Positions 1 through 11,470 of a stretch of DNA of 64,000 bases are shown in pieces; the stretch's first letter is position 1, and each line of letters starts with the position of its first letter. The translations under genes were made by a program, and so were the position numbers. Source of the stretch: Sipunculus nudus (lineage: Eukaryota > Annelida > Sipuncula > Golfingiida > Sipunculidae); NCBI GenBank assembly GCA_026874595.1, contig CM049316.1, positions 48,858,695 through 48,922,694 on the forward strand, given 5' to 3'. The notes below the pieces were generated by a model. It saw only the letters and a list, made by a program, of their open reading frames with translations, did not search any database and was not told the DNA's origin.

Positions 1-1040
1 GTCTGAAGCTGAAAACTAGACCTCTCTAGCTTAAAAATTCACGAAATTAGAAAAAAAACGAGACCCCCGTATTTTGGAATATCATGAATTTTCCTTAAAA
101 AATGCGTTATCATGGTAAGAGCAGAGTGAAAGCTAAACATCAGAACATTAGCTACAGTTAATGCGGCTATGATAAATTTTGATTAAGATATTAAGAAAAA
201 AAACGATTTTTTTTTATTTTTTTACAATCTTGACCTTGACCTTTGACCTATTAACATTAAAACACATGAAACTTCTAGAACTTCATAGGTTCTATCATAG
301 GTATAAGATTCAGGGAGATTGCTAAAAAATGCTGGCCTGTGGAATGCCATATGTCAGATGAAAGAATAAAAAGGGAGACCACAACGGCTGACAAACAGGC
401 AGACTTAGTGACACACCGTCAAATCAGAGATGACAGATAACCAATCCATCTCAAATAGAAAGCAAAGAGGAACAAATTGAGTTATAATTTATGGTGGTAT
501 GGTTCATACTTTTTGAGATATGGCCATGATAAAATTATTTGTTGAAGTGTTTCGAGTGCAATGCCCTTTAGCGTCTATTTTCCTAAATGAAAAATCTCTT
601 TCGAGATATTAGTTTAAGAGATAAGATGTACCAGTTTCATAAGCATTACTGCAAAACGGTGGCCTGTAGATTGCTAATTGTTAGATGCGAAAAATCGGCA
701 AACAGACGAAATTGATGACAACTGACAAACAGACAGCCATACCGACAAAGTGACACAAGATTTAGAACAGTCGACAAGACCAAGTAAAGAAAAAAACCCA
801 GAAGGAGAAATTGAGTAAGTTTGTGAAGATAGGGCTAATATTGACAAAGTTATTAGGAAATAAAATTTTGATTTTTTTCGATGACCTTGAACTTTGACCT
901 AAATTGACCAAAAACTGTTGGCTGTCAGGACTGGTTTTTCAAACAACCCTGCAAGTTGATCGATTGCTACAAAGTCGTGGCCAGGAAAGTTAGGACAAAC
1001 AAACACACAAACACAACCACAAACAAACAGACATGCGCAA
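1..1040 (+). repeat. Right part of a dispersed HINE-like repeat, cut by the window edge
   Basis: The first 50 bases resemble the end of the 148-bp monomers found at 15.5-17.9 kb (shared ctagac..ctctag core). The segment 860-1035 matches the flank of those arrays at 16780-16945: a TGACCTTGA-rich stretch, the words 'aaccctgcaag', 'gattgct' and 'gtggccagga', and an ACAAAC-rich tail. This is therefore another diverged copy of the same repeat, entered from its middle. Reading frames across it are shadows. Bases 465-880 also match 11660-11790. Confidence 0.6.
231..249 (-). promoter_or_regulatory. Nuclear-receptor-type AGGTCA direct repeats (DR1) in a repeat
   Basis: The plus strand reads TGACCTTGACCTTTGACCT, which on the minus strand is AGGTCAAAGGTCA followed by an overlapping third half-site. 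AGGTCA-A-AGGTCA is the textbook DR1 site for HNF4, RXR and COUP-TF, and TCAAGGTCA is the extended half-site of ERR/FTZ-F1 type receptors. The motif match is seen directly; binding is not shown. The same words recur in other repeat copies at 16780, 18120 and 55570-56400. Confidence 0.35.
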
Positions 1041-1113
1041 ATGATAAACCCTGCTTGCAGAAATCCGTCCTTCCGTGCTTCAGTCATTCCGTCCGTCCGT
1101 CAGTGACGCTTTC

Positions 1114-1163
1114 CAGTGGCGAATCCAGAGTGGGAGCTATGGGGGCTGAACCCCCCCCCCCCT
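1114..1163 (+). repeat. hAT-like terminus with poly-C run
   Basis: CAGTGGCGAATCCAG at 1114 resembles hAT-type terminal repeats (compare CAGTGGCGTATCCAG at 51559) and is followed by a 12-base C run at 1151-1162. No matching opposite end was found nearby, so this is either a fragment or a truncated element. Confidence 0.35.
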
Positions 1164-1551
1164 TCGTAAACCACTCTTATAGGCCTTTTTGTCAGAGATA
1201 TGTTTATCTATGCGTTATGTCTTTATGTCATTTCCATTATTTTATTTTTAATTGCCATATAGCTTTAAACAAACGAACAATTCAACAACAACAAAAAATG
1301 GAAAAAAATGGAACTAAAAGCGTGTGTCTGTGCAATGCCCATATCTATTTATATTTTAGAAGAATAAATTGGAATGCGCACAATGGATGCAGACATTTAT
1401 ATTTCTATCCAAATTAATTCTACGCCATTCACTTTTTTTTTCAATTGACCTTGTTTTGGGAAATACATTCACTCTTGATCGATTTGAACTGAATGATATT
1501 GCATTATCGTTCAGTTAAAACACAGTAGACAGTGTATGTATATGCATGGTC
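1164..1551. other. No feature seen
   Basis: AT-rich sequence with no persuasive coding or repeat signal. The frame that crosses it from 956 runs through the repeat tail and poly-C run and is not a gene. Confidence 0.5.
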
Positions 1552-2570
1552 TTTTTAGCGAACCTGTGAGCTTATGCGATGGTGTGGCGTCGTCCGGCGT
1601 CTGTACGTTAACCTATACTATCTTGAAAACGGCAAGAGTTAGCATCACGAAATTTAATGCCAAAAATAAGTCATCTAAAAAACTATTGGATTTTGCTTAT
1701 TTTTTGGCTAACTGCGTTTTCTTAGATTTTATAGGGAAAAAGCTAAAAAAAACCTTTAAAAATCTTCTTCTCCGAAATTGTTCAGCCAAATTGTCCAATA
1801 TTTCACAGAAATGATTCCTGGAACAATCTTTCTCAAGTTTGTTCGAATGGTTTAAGTTCTGCGATTTTTGGCCGAGTTACAGGAAGTTGAACTTAGTCAT
1901 CTGTCCAAAAAAGAATAGTAAAATTACAATCTCAGAAACGGCTGGAGCTATCATTACCAAATTTTATGCCAATGTTGGTCACATGAGTCATATCTGAAAT
2001 TGAGGTATTGGTGGCGCCACCTGCATCGGCCTTTTTTGTACGGGGGTCATCAGTGCCCGTAATATACTTCTTTGAAACCATATGGCCAAATTGTTTAATA
2101 TCGCACAGAAATGATCCTAGGGTAGTGATTTCTGCGGTTTGTTCAAATGGTCTCAGTTCATTGACTTTTGGCTGAGTTATGGGAAGCTGAATTTAGTCAT
2201 ATGCCATAACATCCCATTTTAGCTTGGTGGCTACAAAGATCTTCTTCTCAAAAACCACTGGGCCAAATTCTGAAATCTCACACATTAATTATCCTTAGAT
2301 GTTGATAATTCAAGTTTGTTCAAATGGTTTTGGTTCTGTGAATTTTGGCTGAGTTATGAGAAGCTTAACTTATCCATTTTGCTGTATTTTCCCATATGAG
2401 TTGTAAACCTGTAAAACGTTTTTTGACTGAGGCAAATTTGTTTAATATTTTACAAGAATAATCCCCTGAATAATTCTTATAATAATTGTCTATTATGGTT
2501 CCAAAGAATGAATTTTAGCTGAATTATAAAGATTGAATTGAGTCATTTTACCATATATGTTAGCTGTGTG
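1552..2570 (+). mobile_element. HINE-like element copy, 3'-truncated (left end present)
   Basis: It begins TTTTTAGCGAACCTGTGAGC, the same left end as copies at 2894, 24405 and, diverged, 56657. The body contains repeated modules with phrases such as 'aatgttggtcacatgagtcatat' spread over several copies and the palindrome GGTGGCGCCACCTG near 2011. No matching right end (CACAGGTTCGC) occurs before the next left end at 2894, so the copy is truncated or shares its right end with that one. Confidence 0.6.
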
Positions 2571-2893
2571 AAGCAGATACATCTAGCCTAGCACCAGTTT
2601 ATCAGCATTCATTACATCATACCTCTAGACATTTAGATTTCAGGTTATCTATGGTTAATATTGACAAGAATGTTTTTTAAAAGCTTTTAAAAAATGTAGA
2701 TTTATGATTTTAAGATATTCCTCATGCCAGGCAATGTTTACAATCACAGGTATACAGCTCTCTGTGGATATATATAAAGACGGCTGTACATGATTATAAA
2801 TAATAGGTATCCATACTCAGCTTAATTCAAGATTTTGCCATCAGTGAGATGTATCTGTATTATAATTTTGCATTCATTATGCATCTGTAGTAA
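2571..2893. other. Spacer between two repeat copies, nothing recognised
   Basis: AT-rich sequence separating the truncated copy from the next complete one. No convincing frame or repeat match was seen. Confidence 0.45.
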
Positions 2894-4763
2894 TTTTTAG
2901 CGAACCTGTGAGCTAATGCAATGGTGTGGCGGCGTCCGCTGTCTGTACATTGGTTTGCATTTGATGAATTTTAGTGGAGTTACATGAATTTGAACAGTCA
3001 TTTGGCCAAGTAAGCATACTGACTATCTCAGAAATGACAGAAGCTAGCATTACCAAGTATTTTGCAAATGTTGGTCACATGACTCATATTTGAAGTTGCA
3101 GATTTTGTGGTGCCACCTATATTGACCGTTTTTTTATCGGCAAAAACCTCATAATTGTAGCCTCTTTCAGCTTTAAATGTTTATGATGAAACTTTCAAGT
3201 TGAATTGTTCAATTTTTCAAAAGAATTATCCTAGGACATGGTTCTTTCAATCATATCAGAAAAGCTTTTGTTGGTCTTATGGCCATTTTTATGTCTATTT
3301 CAAACTGAGGACTGCAAAACTGTTCTTCTACAAAATTATTGTTTCAATTATAACTTCTGTAACATTGCACAAAAATTATTATTAGGTGGCCTTTGTTCAA
3401 GTTTACTTGAATGATTTTTGGCAGAATTTTTGGACCTTTATACAAGAAAGAACTGCATCTTTTATTATTCTTGATATTTTGATAAAAAGTTTATGAATAA
3501 GTTAGCTTGAAAAAAGGCATTTTAGCCAAAGTCTTTCAGTATGTGTAAACAGATTCACCAACATTCCAACATTGTGTCTGTATCTTTAAATAGGTTGAGA
3601 AACTGCCAACTGTTTCAGATTTGGCAACAGATCAAGAGTTCATTCAGTGCAGCCAGATTTAGGTCAAGAGTTCAATCAGTGCAGCCAAGAACAAGGCATG
3701 TGATCACCTCATGGGTGACATGTGATCACCTCATGGGAGACATGTGAACACCTCATGGGCACCATGTGATCACCTCATGGGTGTCATGCCCCTCAGGGCA
3801 GGGCCCCTGCATGAGCTTATGCAATGGTGTGGCTACTATTTCAGACTTGGCAACAGGCTAGAGGTCAGTCTCGATCTATTTATAGCTTTGACAGACAGCC
3901 AACTGTATCAGATTAGGCAACAGGTCAAGAGTTCACTCAGTGCAGCCTGTTATGGGTCAGGAGTTCACTCAATGCAGTAGCTGCATTCTATTTGTAGTGT
4001 TTGCAGACTGCCCACTGCATCAGATTTGGCACCAAAGTTCAGCCTTGATCTATTTATAGCTTTGGCAGACTGCCAACTGTGTCAGATTATGCAACAGGTC
4101 AAGAGTTCACTCAGTCTAGCCAGGTGCAAGTCGAGTTCACTCAGTGCAGTAGCCTGAGCCAGTAAATTTGTCACAGTTCACTCGGGGCAACTGCCTTTCT
4201 CACCTAAGCCTGGTCAGCCCCATGCATCAGAGTCAAGGTAATTTTGATGTATTGGCCTGATATTTTGACTTGTCTATGTGTCTTTGATGGCTTTCTCGTT
4301 CACAAGACAGGTGTCGCCACCTGCAATGACTTTTGCACAGTGGAAGTGCCTGCTTATTTCTACAGAGGAATTTGATATATCAGCCTGAAATTGGGCATAT
4401 ATATACATATCGAATAGCTTTGTCGTATACAAGACTGGTGGTGCCACTTATAATAATTTTTGCACAGTATGTGTCCCTGCTTATTTTCAGGAGGGGTGTG
4501 ATATATCAGTCTGAAATAGGACATATGTATATATCTCTGAAAGCTTCGTTGTATACAAGACTGGTGGTGCCAGCTACAATCATTTTTGTGTTGTGTGCAC
4601 CCATGCCAGAATTTCAGCAGTGATGTTTGTGTAATTGTTTCTTATTCAAATGTTTAGTACTTGAATTGTTCATATACATGAGAAGTAATGGTCCAGCATC
4701 GAAGCATTATACCTGGTGTATTTCCCAATGCACAGGTTCGCATTAGGCCTGTAGGCCTTGTTT
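2894..4763 (+). mobile_element. HINE/pearl-like non-autonomous element with matched subterminal inverted repeats
   Basis: The left end is TTTTTAG plus GCGAACCTGTG (2900-2910). The right end is CACAGGTTCGC (4731-4741), its exact reverse complement, followed by ATTAGGCCTGTAGGCC (two AGGCCT palindromes separated by GT, able to fold) and TTGTTT. Internally there are a 22-bp minisatellite, 'ttcactcagtgcag' modules (3600-4200) and three modules near 4305, 4430 and 4555 with variants of GGTGGYGCCACC. Subterminal inverted repeats, a terminal hairpin and internal tandem repeats are known hallmarks of Helentron-derived elements (HINEs), to which bivalve 'pearl' elements have been likened. The classification is inference; the boundaries are seen. 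Confidence 0.6.
3697..3784 (+). repeat. 22-bp minisatellite, four copies
   Basis: Four head-to-tail units of CATGTGATCACCTCATGGG plus three variable bases, lying inside the HINE-like element. Each unit contains the palindrome TGATCA except the third, which has TGAACA. Confidence 0.85.
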
Positions 4764-5637
4764 ATGATTGCAGAATTAAGCTCTGAAAACGTGCTGGCTC
4801 GTCATTAATAACATGTAACTGATTAATGACTAAGATTGGGGCTGTATATATCCGTTTGAATTTTCGTAGTCGAACACCTTGTTGGACGTATATGGTGAAA
4901 AGAACAATTTTTCAAAATGTGACAGCAAAATTAAATATTATACCCACAGCATTAATTTATGAATATTTTTTTATCGATCAGCAATGCAGTTATCGATGGT
5001 GCATAAATATATACTAGATAACAAATGCTTTATAATACATTAAGACGTACACGCCAGTGATCAAATTTACTGTAAGCTGATAAGCTCTTTAATATAGTAA
5101 CCGCACACAGGGAAGAGTAATTCAAGCTACTGGTTATTCAAAATAATCTCGAATGAGTAAAATCAACTTGAAATTCAGCACAGTAGTTCAAGTATATAAC
5201 TAATTATAATGGGGTATCGGTTTGCCTCACATTGATATTTACATAATTCAATGTTGCTTATTACTTTTGAATGTTTACGTTTGCATTTATTTTATGAATG
5301 GGTAAACTTGATTTTGATATAATAGAGGAATGCTCATAGATGAGTTGGTTCTAATATTCCACTCCTTTGATATGATCACAAATGATAATTGAAAGGGCAT
5401 ATATAGACTATGGGGTTGGGTATATATTGCTCCCCCCCCCACACACACACACACAAACACTCAAGTTCTCAAATATGCGAATTATATGCAAATTTGCAAA
5501 AAAAAAAAAAGTTTTTTTCGTACATAAGGATCATGATGTGATTTTTTTGTTCATGTGTATGCACTGGTATTTGTGTAATTTTACCCAACTAAAGAGCAGC
5601 TGTCATAAGTTATATAAATGCATGCATATTTTTACAG
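4764..5637. other. AT-rich sequence, no gene seen
   Basis: No recognisable protein, RNA or repeat. It includes a short C/CA microsatellite (5431-5455) and a poly-A run near 5500. Confidence 0.45.
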
Positions 5638-5827
5638 ATTAATATATTCCATCAAGCCTGCATTTATAACTCATACTGGAGGTTATCTTAATCAAGAAAA
5701 TGTTGCTGCTTCATTATATATTGCGCCAAATTATTTAGCTGTTATGCTTTTTGTAATTTATTTAGTATTTCCTGCCTGTCAAGCATTGTACAGGAGTATG
5801 CAACGAATGAGCGAGTTTGCAAGTACT
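5638..5827 (+). CDS. Possible internal coding exon with one membrane segment, unrecognised
   Basis: A pyrimidine-rich acceptor, tttttacag, ends at 5637. From 5639 one frame stays open for about 60 codons with balanced composition, unlike the AT-biased shadows around it. The peptide includes a Thr-Gly-Gly-Tyr stretch and then a hydrophobic segment, YLAVMLFVIYLVFPACQALY, that would span a membrane. A possible donor (A|GTATGC) lies near 5798. If real, the exon needs two bases of its first codon from an upstream exon. I do not recognise the family. It could also be a remnant of a transposon protein or a chance frame. Confidence 0.3.
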
Positions 5828-5937
5828 TCCGAAATATATTTTCAAATAAAATTACCAAAAATCATAATATGAAAATTTTTACTTTCGAGTTTTCATTTAC
5901 GTTTCTTCTAAACATTGCCCATGTTTTTACACTTCTA

Positions 5938-5940
<3 letters not shown>

Positions 5941-5989
<49 letters not shown>
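5941..5989. repeat. (TA)n microsatellite
   Basis: Uninterrupted TA dinucleotides over about 49 bases. Confidence 0.95.
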
Positions 5990-5992
<3 letters not shown>

Positions 5993-6036
5993 GCACTTTA
6001 TCTGTATCGAATTAAAACCAGTTTCTGGTTCTAGCT

Positions 6037-6077
6037 CCCCCCCCCCCCCTTGTTGAAAAATCCTGGATCCGCCCCTG
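6037..6077 (-). repeat. hAT-like terminus with poly-C run
   Basis: A 13-base C run is followed by ATCCTGGATCCGCCCCTG at 6060-6077, which reads CAGGGGCGGATCCAGGAT on the minus strand. That is a typical hAT terminal sequence, shared with 30513 and 46111. No opposite end was recognised close by. Confidence 0.45.
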
Positions 6078-6121
6078 ATAACTCAACAAAACATGCTTGA
6101 TCTTTCTCCTATCAACACTGA

Positions 6122-6211
6122 TACGCTCCCGAGGCAGCGGAAATCTTGCGCTTCTAAAGAAGCAACTGGGAGTAGGCCTATACTGAGTTAAAGCGCTGTG
6201 TAAAGAGCGTA
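6122..6211 (+). mobile_element. 90-bp MITE-like copy of the 28831 element
   Basis: It starts TACGCTCCCGAGGCAGCG and ends AGCGCTGTGTAAAGAGCGTA. The ends match those of the 704-bp element at 28831-29534, but the interior is only about 50 bp. TACGCTC is inverted at the two ends. No clear target duplication flanks this copy. It is probably an internally deleted, non-autonomous derivative. Confidence 0.6.
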
Positions 6212-6667
6212 TAAGGGGCTCGAGGCCTATTGCATTACACATTAAAAACGGTTATCCGCTTCTACAATGTTGTATACTGACATAAGAAATGGATGCCAAG
6301 GGACCGAGAAACACCTGTTGTTCACATTGATTAACTCCGCAAGTGAGTAAGTCGCATCCGGGTTTATTCACATTCACAATAGAACTTAATCCCGTGCTGC
6401 ATGGAAGTGTTTGAATTGTGAATTACCTCAAGTCCGCATTCCGGGCCTTGCCGAAGGCAGTTCGGCTGTATTCGGTGGTATACTCTCCACTCAGGTTGGA
6501 CAACACGCAAAAATCACTCAAAATGATGTGTACATTAAATTTATGATTCTCATATTAACCATATTTATTCTCATATTTAAAATGAGGTATGGCACAGTGT
6601 CATACGCAACGCGGTTTCAGAGTACATTGAAGACAAAGGTGAAGCGAATTCCTTTTATAAGTATTAG

Positions 6668-6671
<4 letters not shown>
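6212..6671. other. No feature seen
   Basis: The frame crossing 6411-6740 ends inside a TA microsatellite and its translation resembles nothing known. I see no repeat that can be matched inside this window. Confidence 0.4.

Positions 6672-6735
<64 letters not shown>
6672..6735. repeat. (TA)n microsatellite
   Basis: About 32 TA units without interruption. Confidence 0.95.
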
Positions 6736-6738
<3 letters not shown>

Positions 6739-7006
6739 AACAGGGTCTCCCAAACAAACTTTTTTTTTGTGCTCGGCTGTCACGGTTCAGTTCCCACTCT
6801 AGTAAGATGACATCCTTTATTAACCGCAAATATAATATTATGGGTAGATTTCAAATATTGGTGTGTGGATTGCCTTTATACCATCACTCAATGGTTCATG
6901 CCAATAGCATACATATACACATGCACTTACGATAAATTCATTACCGGACGTAATTTACATATTATTGCCTGTCTATTATTTAATATAATATGTGCACACG
7001 GTAAGA
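6736..7006. other. No feature seen
   Basis: Short AT-rich stretch without recognisable content. Confidence 0.4.
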
Positions 7007-7310
7007 GAACGTAATTAGTTGTGGGTTAAAGGCCATGTCTTCCAGAGGTTTTGCGCCCAGAATACTAAATACACTCGGGCCCCCAAGGAACCACGATAAC
7101 CATATATTGAAAGACATTTTAGTACTTTAATAAATCATTTCACCTGATAATATGGTTTTAATTTGGTCACTGTCAAAGGTCATTTCACAGGTGTTCGGCG
7201 CGAAACATTAAACTGAACGTAATTAGGTCTGGGTTAAAGGTCATGTCTTCCAGAGGTTTGGCGCCCAGAATACTAAATGCACTCGGGCCCCAAGGAACCA
7301 CGATTAGCTA
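7007..7310 (+). repeat. 208-bp tandem duplication (partial second copy)
   Basis: The string beginning GAACGTAATTAG occurs at 7007 and again at 7215. Both are followed by near-identical sequence including CATGTCTTCCAGAGGTTT and AAGGAACCACGAT. The first copy is complete and the second runs about 95 bases. Confidence 0.85.
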
Positions 7311-7989
7311 TGGAAATGGGTCGAGCATAATTGTCTGACTGTTACCATCATACCCATACATTAATTGTGCATACCGAGTCAGTCTGTCGCATACAGACAA
7401 GAAACAAAAAGTACAGAATCAGTCTGTCACATTCACCCCGTTTCCAACAAAATGTCACCTCGACATTTTCCACATCACATCTTGAGACCAGAAGGCTCAA
7501 GACGTTCACATACAGGGATCGATAAAACCCAATATCGGATTAAGAACCGATACACCCGTAGATGACTTAACATGCGGACCTGACCCAACCTACCAGAATT
7601 GAGCTTATCAGCCTCAGCCTAAATGCAAGACACTGACAGACCACTACAACCATCATGCGAGGGAAATAACCCGACAAAGGACTCATTAATATCTTTTCAC
7701 TGCAATCAAGCCATAAAATAACCATCAAGAAGAGATGTGATTAAATTAATACAGATAGAAAACGTTGCCCGACTATAAAATAAAACTTTACAAAACACCC
7801 ATGAGGACACCAATCATATATTTTTAGGGCAGCTGCCCGTTTACTAAGGACACCAGGCACCTTACACTGTTCCTGTTCAGGGTAATAGCATTATTGCTGG
7901 TATGTACAAGGGACATATCTGTCTGGTGGCTTACGAGCTCGTTTGGACCGTCTGGGTGGAACGGACGGCACATAATTAATCTGGCCTGC
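7311..7989. other. No feature seen
   Basis: Several short frames at 7331-7565 overlap each other and look random. No matched repeat was found. Confidence 0.4.
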
Positions 7990-8792
7990 ATTGGATTCTA
8001 GGTCCAGTTGTTACAATTTGTGCCCTGTTAACAGATGACCGCATCTTAAGAAGTCTCAAAAATGGAGAAAAAAATTTGTAAAAATCGAAAAATACAGGTG
8101 GCGCCACTAGACTGCAGATACTGATGAAACATTCCATGATCAATAACCATGCAAAAAATCATGGTGATCAATGCTAAAGTTGTTTAGTTACTTGAGCTTT
8201 TGTATCAAATTTTGCATTATTCTGGGGGGGGGGGGGGGGGGGGGTATTTCGGAGCCCCATACCTCAGAGTTCATAGGTAACAGAAACCTAATTTCAGGTT
8301 TTGAAGGAGACTTTTTTGGGCCTCCCTGCATGTCAAGTAAGAAGATTCTAGGTCCAGTCGTTACGATTTGTGCCTTGTTAACAGATGACTGCATCTTTAA
8401 AAGGCTCAAAAATAGAGAAAAAAATCGAAAAAATAGAGGTGACGCCACCAGTCTGTAGAAACTGATGAAACACTCCATGATCAAAATCCATGCAAAAAAT
8501 CATGGTGATCAATGCATTAGTTCTTCAGATACTTGAGCTTTTGTATCAAATTTTCCATTATTCTGGGGTGGGGGGGGGGGGGGTACTTCGGAGCCCCATA
8601 GCTCGGATAATATGGGTAACAGAAACCTAATTTCAGATTTTTATGGACCTCCTAGGATGTCAAGTTAGAAGATTCTAGGTCTAGTATCCTCATACTTATG
8701 CCTGGTTAACGGACGGACAGACAGACGGACGCCGGACAAAGGGTGATTGCTATAGCTCTGGTGACTTTCAGTCAGCTGAGCTAATGAAAAAG
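7990..8792 (-). mobile_element. HINE-like fragment with 330-350-bp modules (minus orientation)
   Basis: Three modules start with GATTCTAGGTC at 7993, 8344 and 8671. The first two contain variants of GGTGRCGCCAC, 'aaaaaatcatggtgatcaatg' (8155, 8494) and long G runs (8224-8244, 8567-8582). The right edge reads TCAGCTGAGCTAATGAAAAAG; its reverse complement CTTTTTCATTAGCTCAGCTGA parallels the left end at 63889 (TTTTTAGCTCAGCTGA). A GTCC-rich tract (8710-8735) matches the one at 63930-64000. The opposite terminus was not found. Confidence 0.6.
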
Positions 8793-10690
8793 TCTAGATA
8801 TTGCTTTGATATTGTAACTATCTCATCAAAATAAATAATATTGGATCGATTTATAAGATTTTGAAAGTGTACTGGTAATACTATATAACTACCCCAGGAG
8901 CTGTTCAAAGGTTATATCAGGTTTTTAAGGTCAAGGTCAAACTTATTTATCAACCTTCGATCTTAAAATTACATTAGACATATTGGGTACTGCTGATTGC
9001 TGATTCTCTGCTGATTTATTGATTTATTGTTTAGTATTAATCGTCAACTGTATTAAAACATTATGAAACAGGATAACTGTTTCAAATGACCATATATAGG
9101 TATATAGGTAAAGTCAACATGCATTTATCTTGAACATTATTGAAATTATGTATTATATGTCAATCCTAAGGCACAGCAATGACAGTCAGTGGGAACATCA
9201 GAAATATTTGTTTTATGCTATACAGTCCTGTTATATAAATTATTTGGTGAAACCGTTAAACATGCAACTACGGAGGCCGATGATGCTGTGTAAGAGATTT
9301 AGTGGGCAATCTGCGCCACTCTGCTTGAATTCGAGAAACAATGGAAGATCTGTGGTGAAGGTCCCCTTTATAATTTGGAAACTCTTTATTGCATGTTCAT
9401 ACTCTTTTATTACATACCTGTTGGTACCAAATGTTGGTTATATCCTTGGTAATATCGGGGATGCCCTTCCTAAGTATACAAATATTTAGAAGTGATCTTA
9501 ACAGATCACATATACGTCAATTAATAATTTAATTGCTGGGGAATAAAAATGAAATCTGAAAACAAACATAATCACGAAAAAATGGGAAAAGAATCAAATA
9601 ACCTGAGAGGCATTAGCGCTCAACGGGCCTGGGGGGGGGGGGGGGGTAGTTTTTACCACTGAAAACAGGTGATGGTTTACATTATTATGGCATTTGCATC
9701 CCCTGGATAATGCACACTCGAAGTGATTCCATCCAGGCGTCATGGGAAGGTTGTGCCCAAACGGCCGTGTTTCACTCACAAACGAGTGCGCCTTTCGGGG
9801 GATCGTCGGTGGTATGACCCGACAATGGGGATGATAACGCACCCAGGACCAGCAGGTGCAGTATTCACTGGGGCTTGGTTAACGCCATGACATAAAATTA
9901 GAGGAGGCCCGTGATGCTGCCCTGTCTCGTAGTCCGAAACCGGAATGGAAATCTGTAGATGTGCATATATGTAGTTAAGTTTGCATTAAAAAAAATGGAG
10001 GCGGCTACCTCCAACCAAAAAAAAAAATGATAAAAAAAATTCCATTGGTGGTGTTGACCTTTTTGCCCGGATCGGCACGGCCCGTTTTATCCAACAAGTG
10101 TACCGTAGAGATATTTGTATTCCCGTAATGTGCAAACTTTCCTTAGGAATAATGCGTACTAATATGCCATTTTACATACGTAGATGTGCCTTCTTTTCTG
10201 CTGATCAAATATGGCTGATTAGTATTTTGTGTGCATTATTTGTCTCTTTTTAGCCTTTAGAAGTACCTTATCTATAACTTGTAATAATTAGACCTGTTTC
10301 AACTCATATGCAGATAAACTATAGAAATATGAAATATCCAGACAACGGTTTCTACCGATCCCCCTGTGGTACTTGGAATAGTTTAATATGACATGAATAT
10401 CTCTGTATAAAGACCACCAAAAAGACTTTTGGAATCTTGGAATCTTCCATATAACCACACAAATTGAATCTAAATGTTTGTTTTGTTGTAATATGGTAAG
10501 CACCTATACCATGTATTACTACTATGAGAGCAATATAAAAAAGAGACCACGAGCATCAATTTCATAAGGTCTATTTTCTTTCGATCACCATATCACATAA
10601 CAAATGACAGTGTAGTGCTTTAATGCTTTAAAATTTCAGTACATACATTTGACCTTGCGCACCCTCTGTGAGCTTTCGACAACTCGTAGG
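8793..10690. other. No gene recognised; poly-G run inside
   Basis: The longest frame (9130-9489, plus) has no recognisable domain and no initiation context of note. A 16-base G run lies at 9631-9646. A phrase like 'ggaggccgatgatgctg' appears at 9270 and, diverged, at 9905, suggesting small repeated pieces. Confidence 0.4.
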
Positions 10691-10692
10691 TT

Positions 10693-11022
10693 GCAATTAA
10701 CAGAACACATTAAAAAAAGTATCGATCCAATTATCTAATATCATTAATTTTTATGCGACAGTTACACTATTTTATCATTATATCTATGTTAAGATTGCCA
10801 TTGTCGCCCTTTCGGATTCCCTGGGGTCACAGAGCTCATAAAAACTCTTTTTTAGATGCAATCGACAGAACACATTCAAAAACGTATAAGTCGATCCAAT
10901 AGCATTAAGTTTTAAGCGACGATTACAGTATAATTGCATTATCTCTATTGTCTATCTATGTTAAGACTGCATTGTTGGCCATCTTGGATTCCGTGGGTTC
11001 ACAGGGTTCATAAAAAATTAAA
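10693..11022 (+). repeat. 165-bp tandem repeat, two diverged copies
   Basis: Copies start near 10693 and 10858 and share CAGAACACATT, 'cgatccaat', 'tctatgttaaga' and 'ggattcc.tggggt'. A ~165-bp period is like the core repeats of bivalve pearl elements, but no flanking termini were seen. Confidence 0.7.
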
Positions 11023-11470
11023 ACCTGCATTCGTTCATCAGCTTAAGTGCAAATAAATTGAAAGCAGGTACTATCATATTCAGTTCCTAAGAAAACGTCG
11101 TTCTGTTATACGAACAAGTACACTATATTTCCAACACTCAATAATTCCCATGGGTGAAGGCGGTCATCTTGGATTTTCGGTGTTAGAGTGATCTGAAAAT
11201 TTGTTACCTAACTTTTTTTCATCAGTTCATATCCTTTTAATGCCAAATCAGTCATTTTCGCAATTTTGGCATCAAATTCCTACGGAAATACATCCCCGTC
11301 TACACTATACGTCGATAGTTTCATGTTAAACCTTGCTTCGGGGAGGTATAATTGACTCGGCAAATAAAGGCTTCTCTAGAAAAAGCATTAAGAACTAGGA
11401 ATGCAAGGGGAATTCATAGCAATAGAATTTATGATCTGGACACTGGTTTTTTTCTACCAACCGATTTATA
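11023..11470. other. No feature seen
   Basis: No gene, RNA or repeat recognised. Confidence 0.4.

Noticed and set aside
956-1417. 153-codon plus-strand frame
   Set aside because: It begins in a repeat's AC-rich tail and crosses a poly-C run; composition follows the repeats.
6122-6211. tRNA-like or snRNA-like small RNA gene
   Set aside because: The ends are inverted repeats shared with a transposon copy that has a target duplication, and no cloverleaf or pol III boxes were seen.
6411-6740. 109-codon frame ending in Ile-Tyr repeats
   Set aside because: The tail is a TA microsatellite and the rest has no domain.
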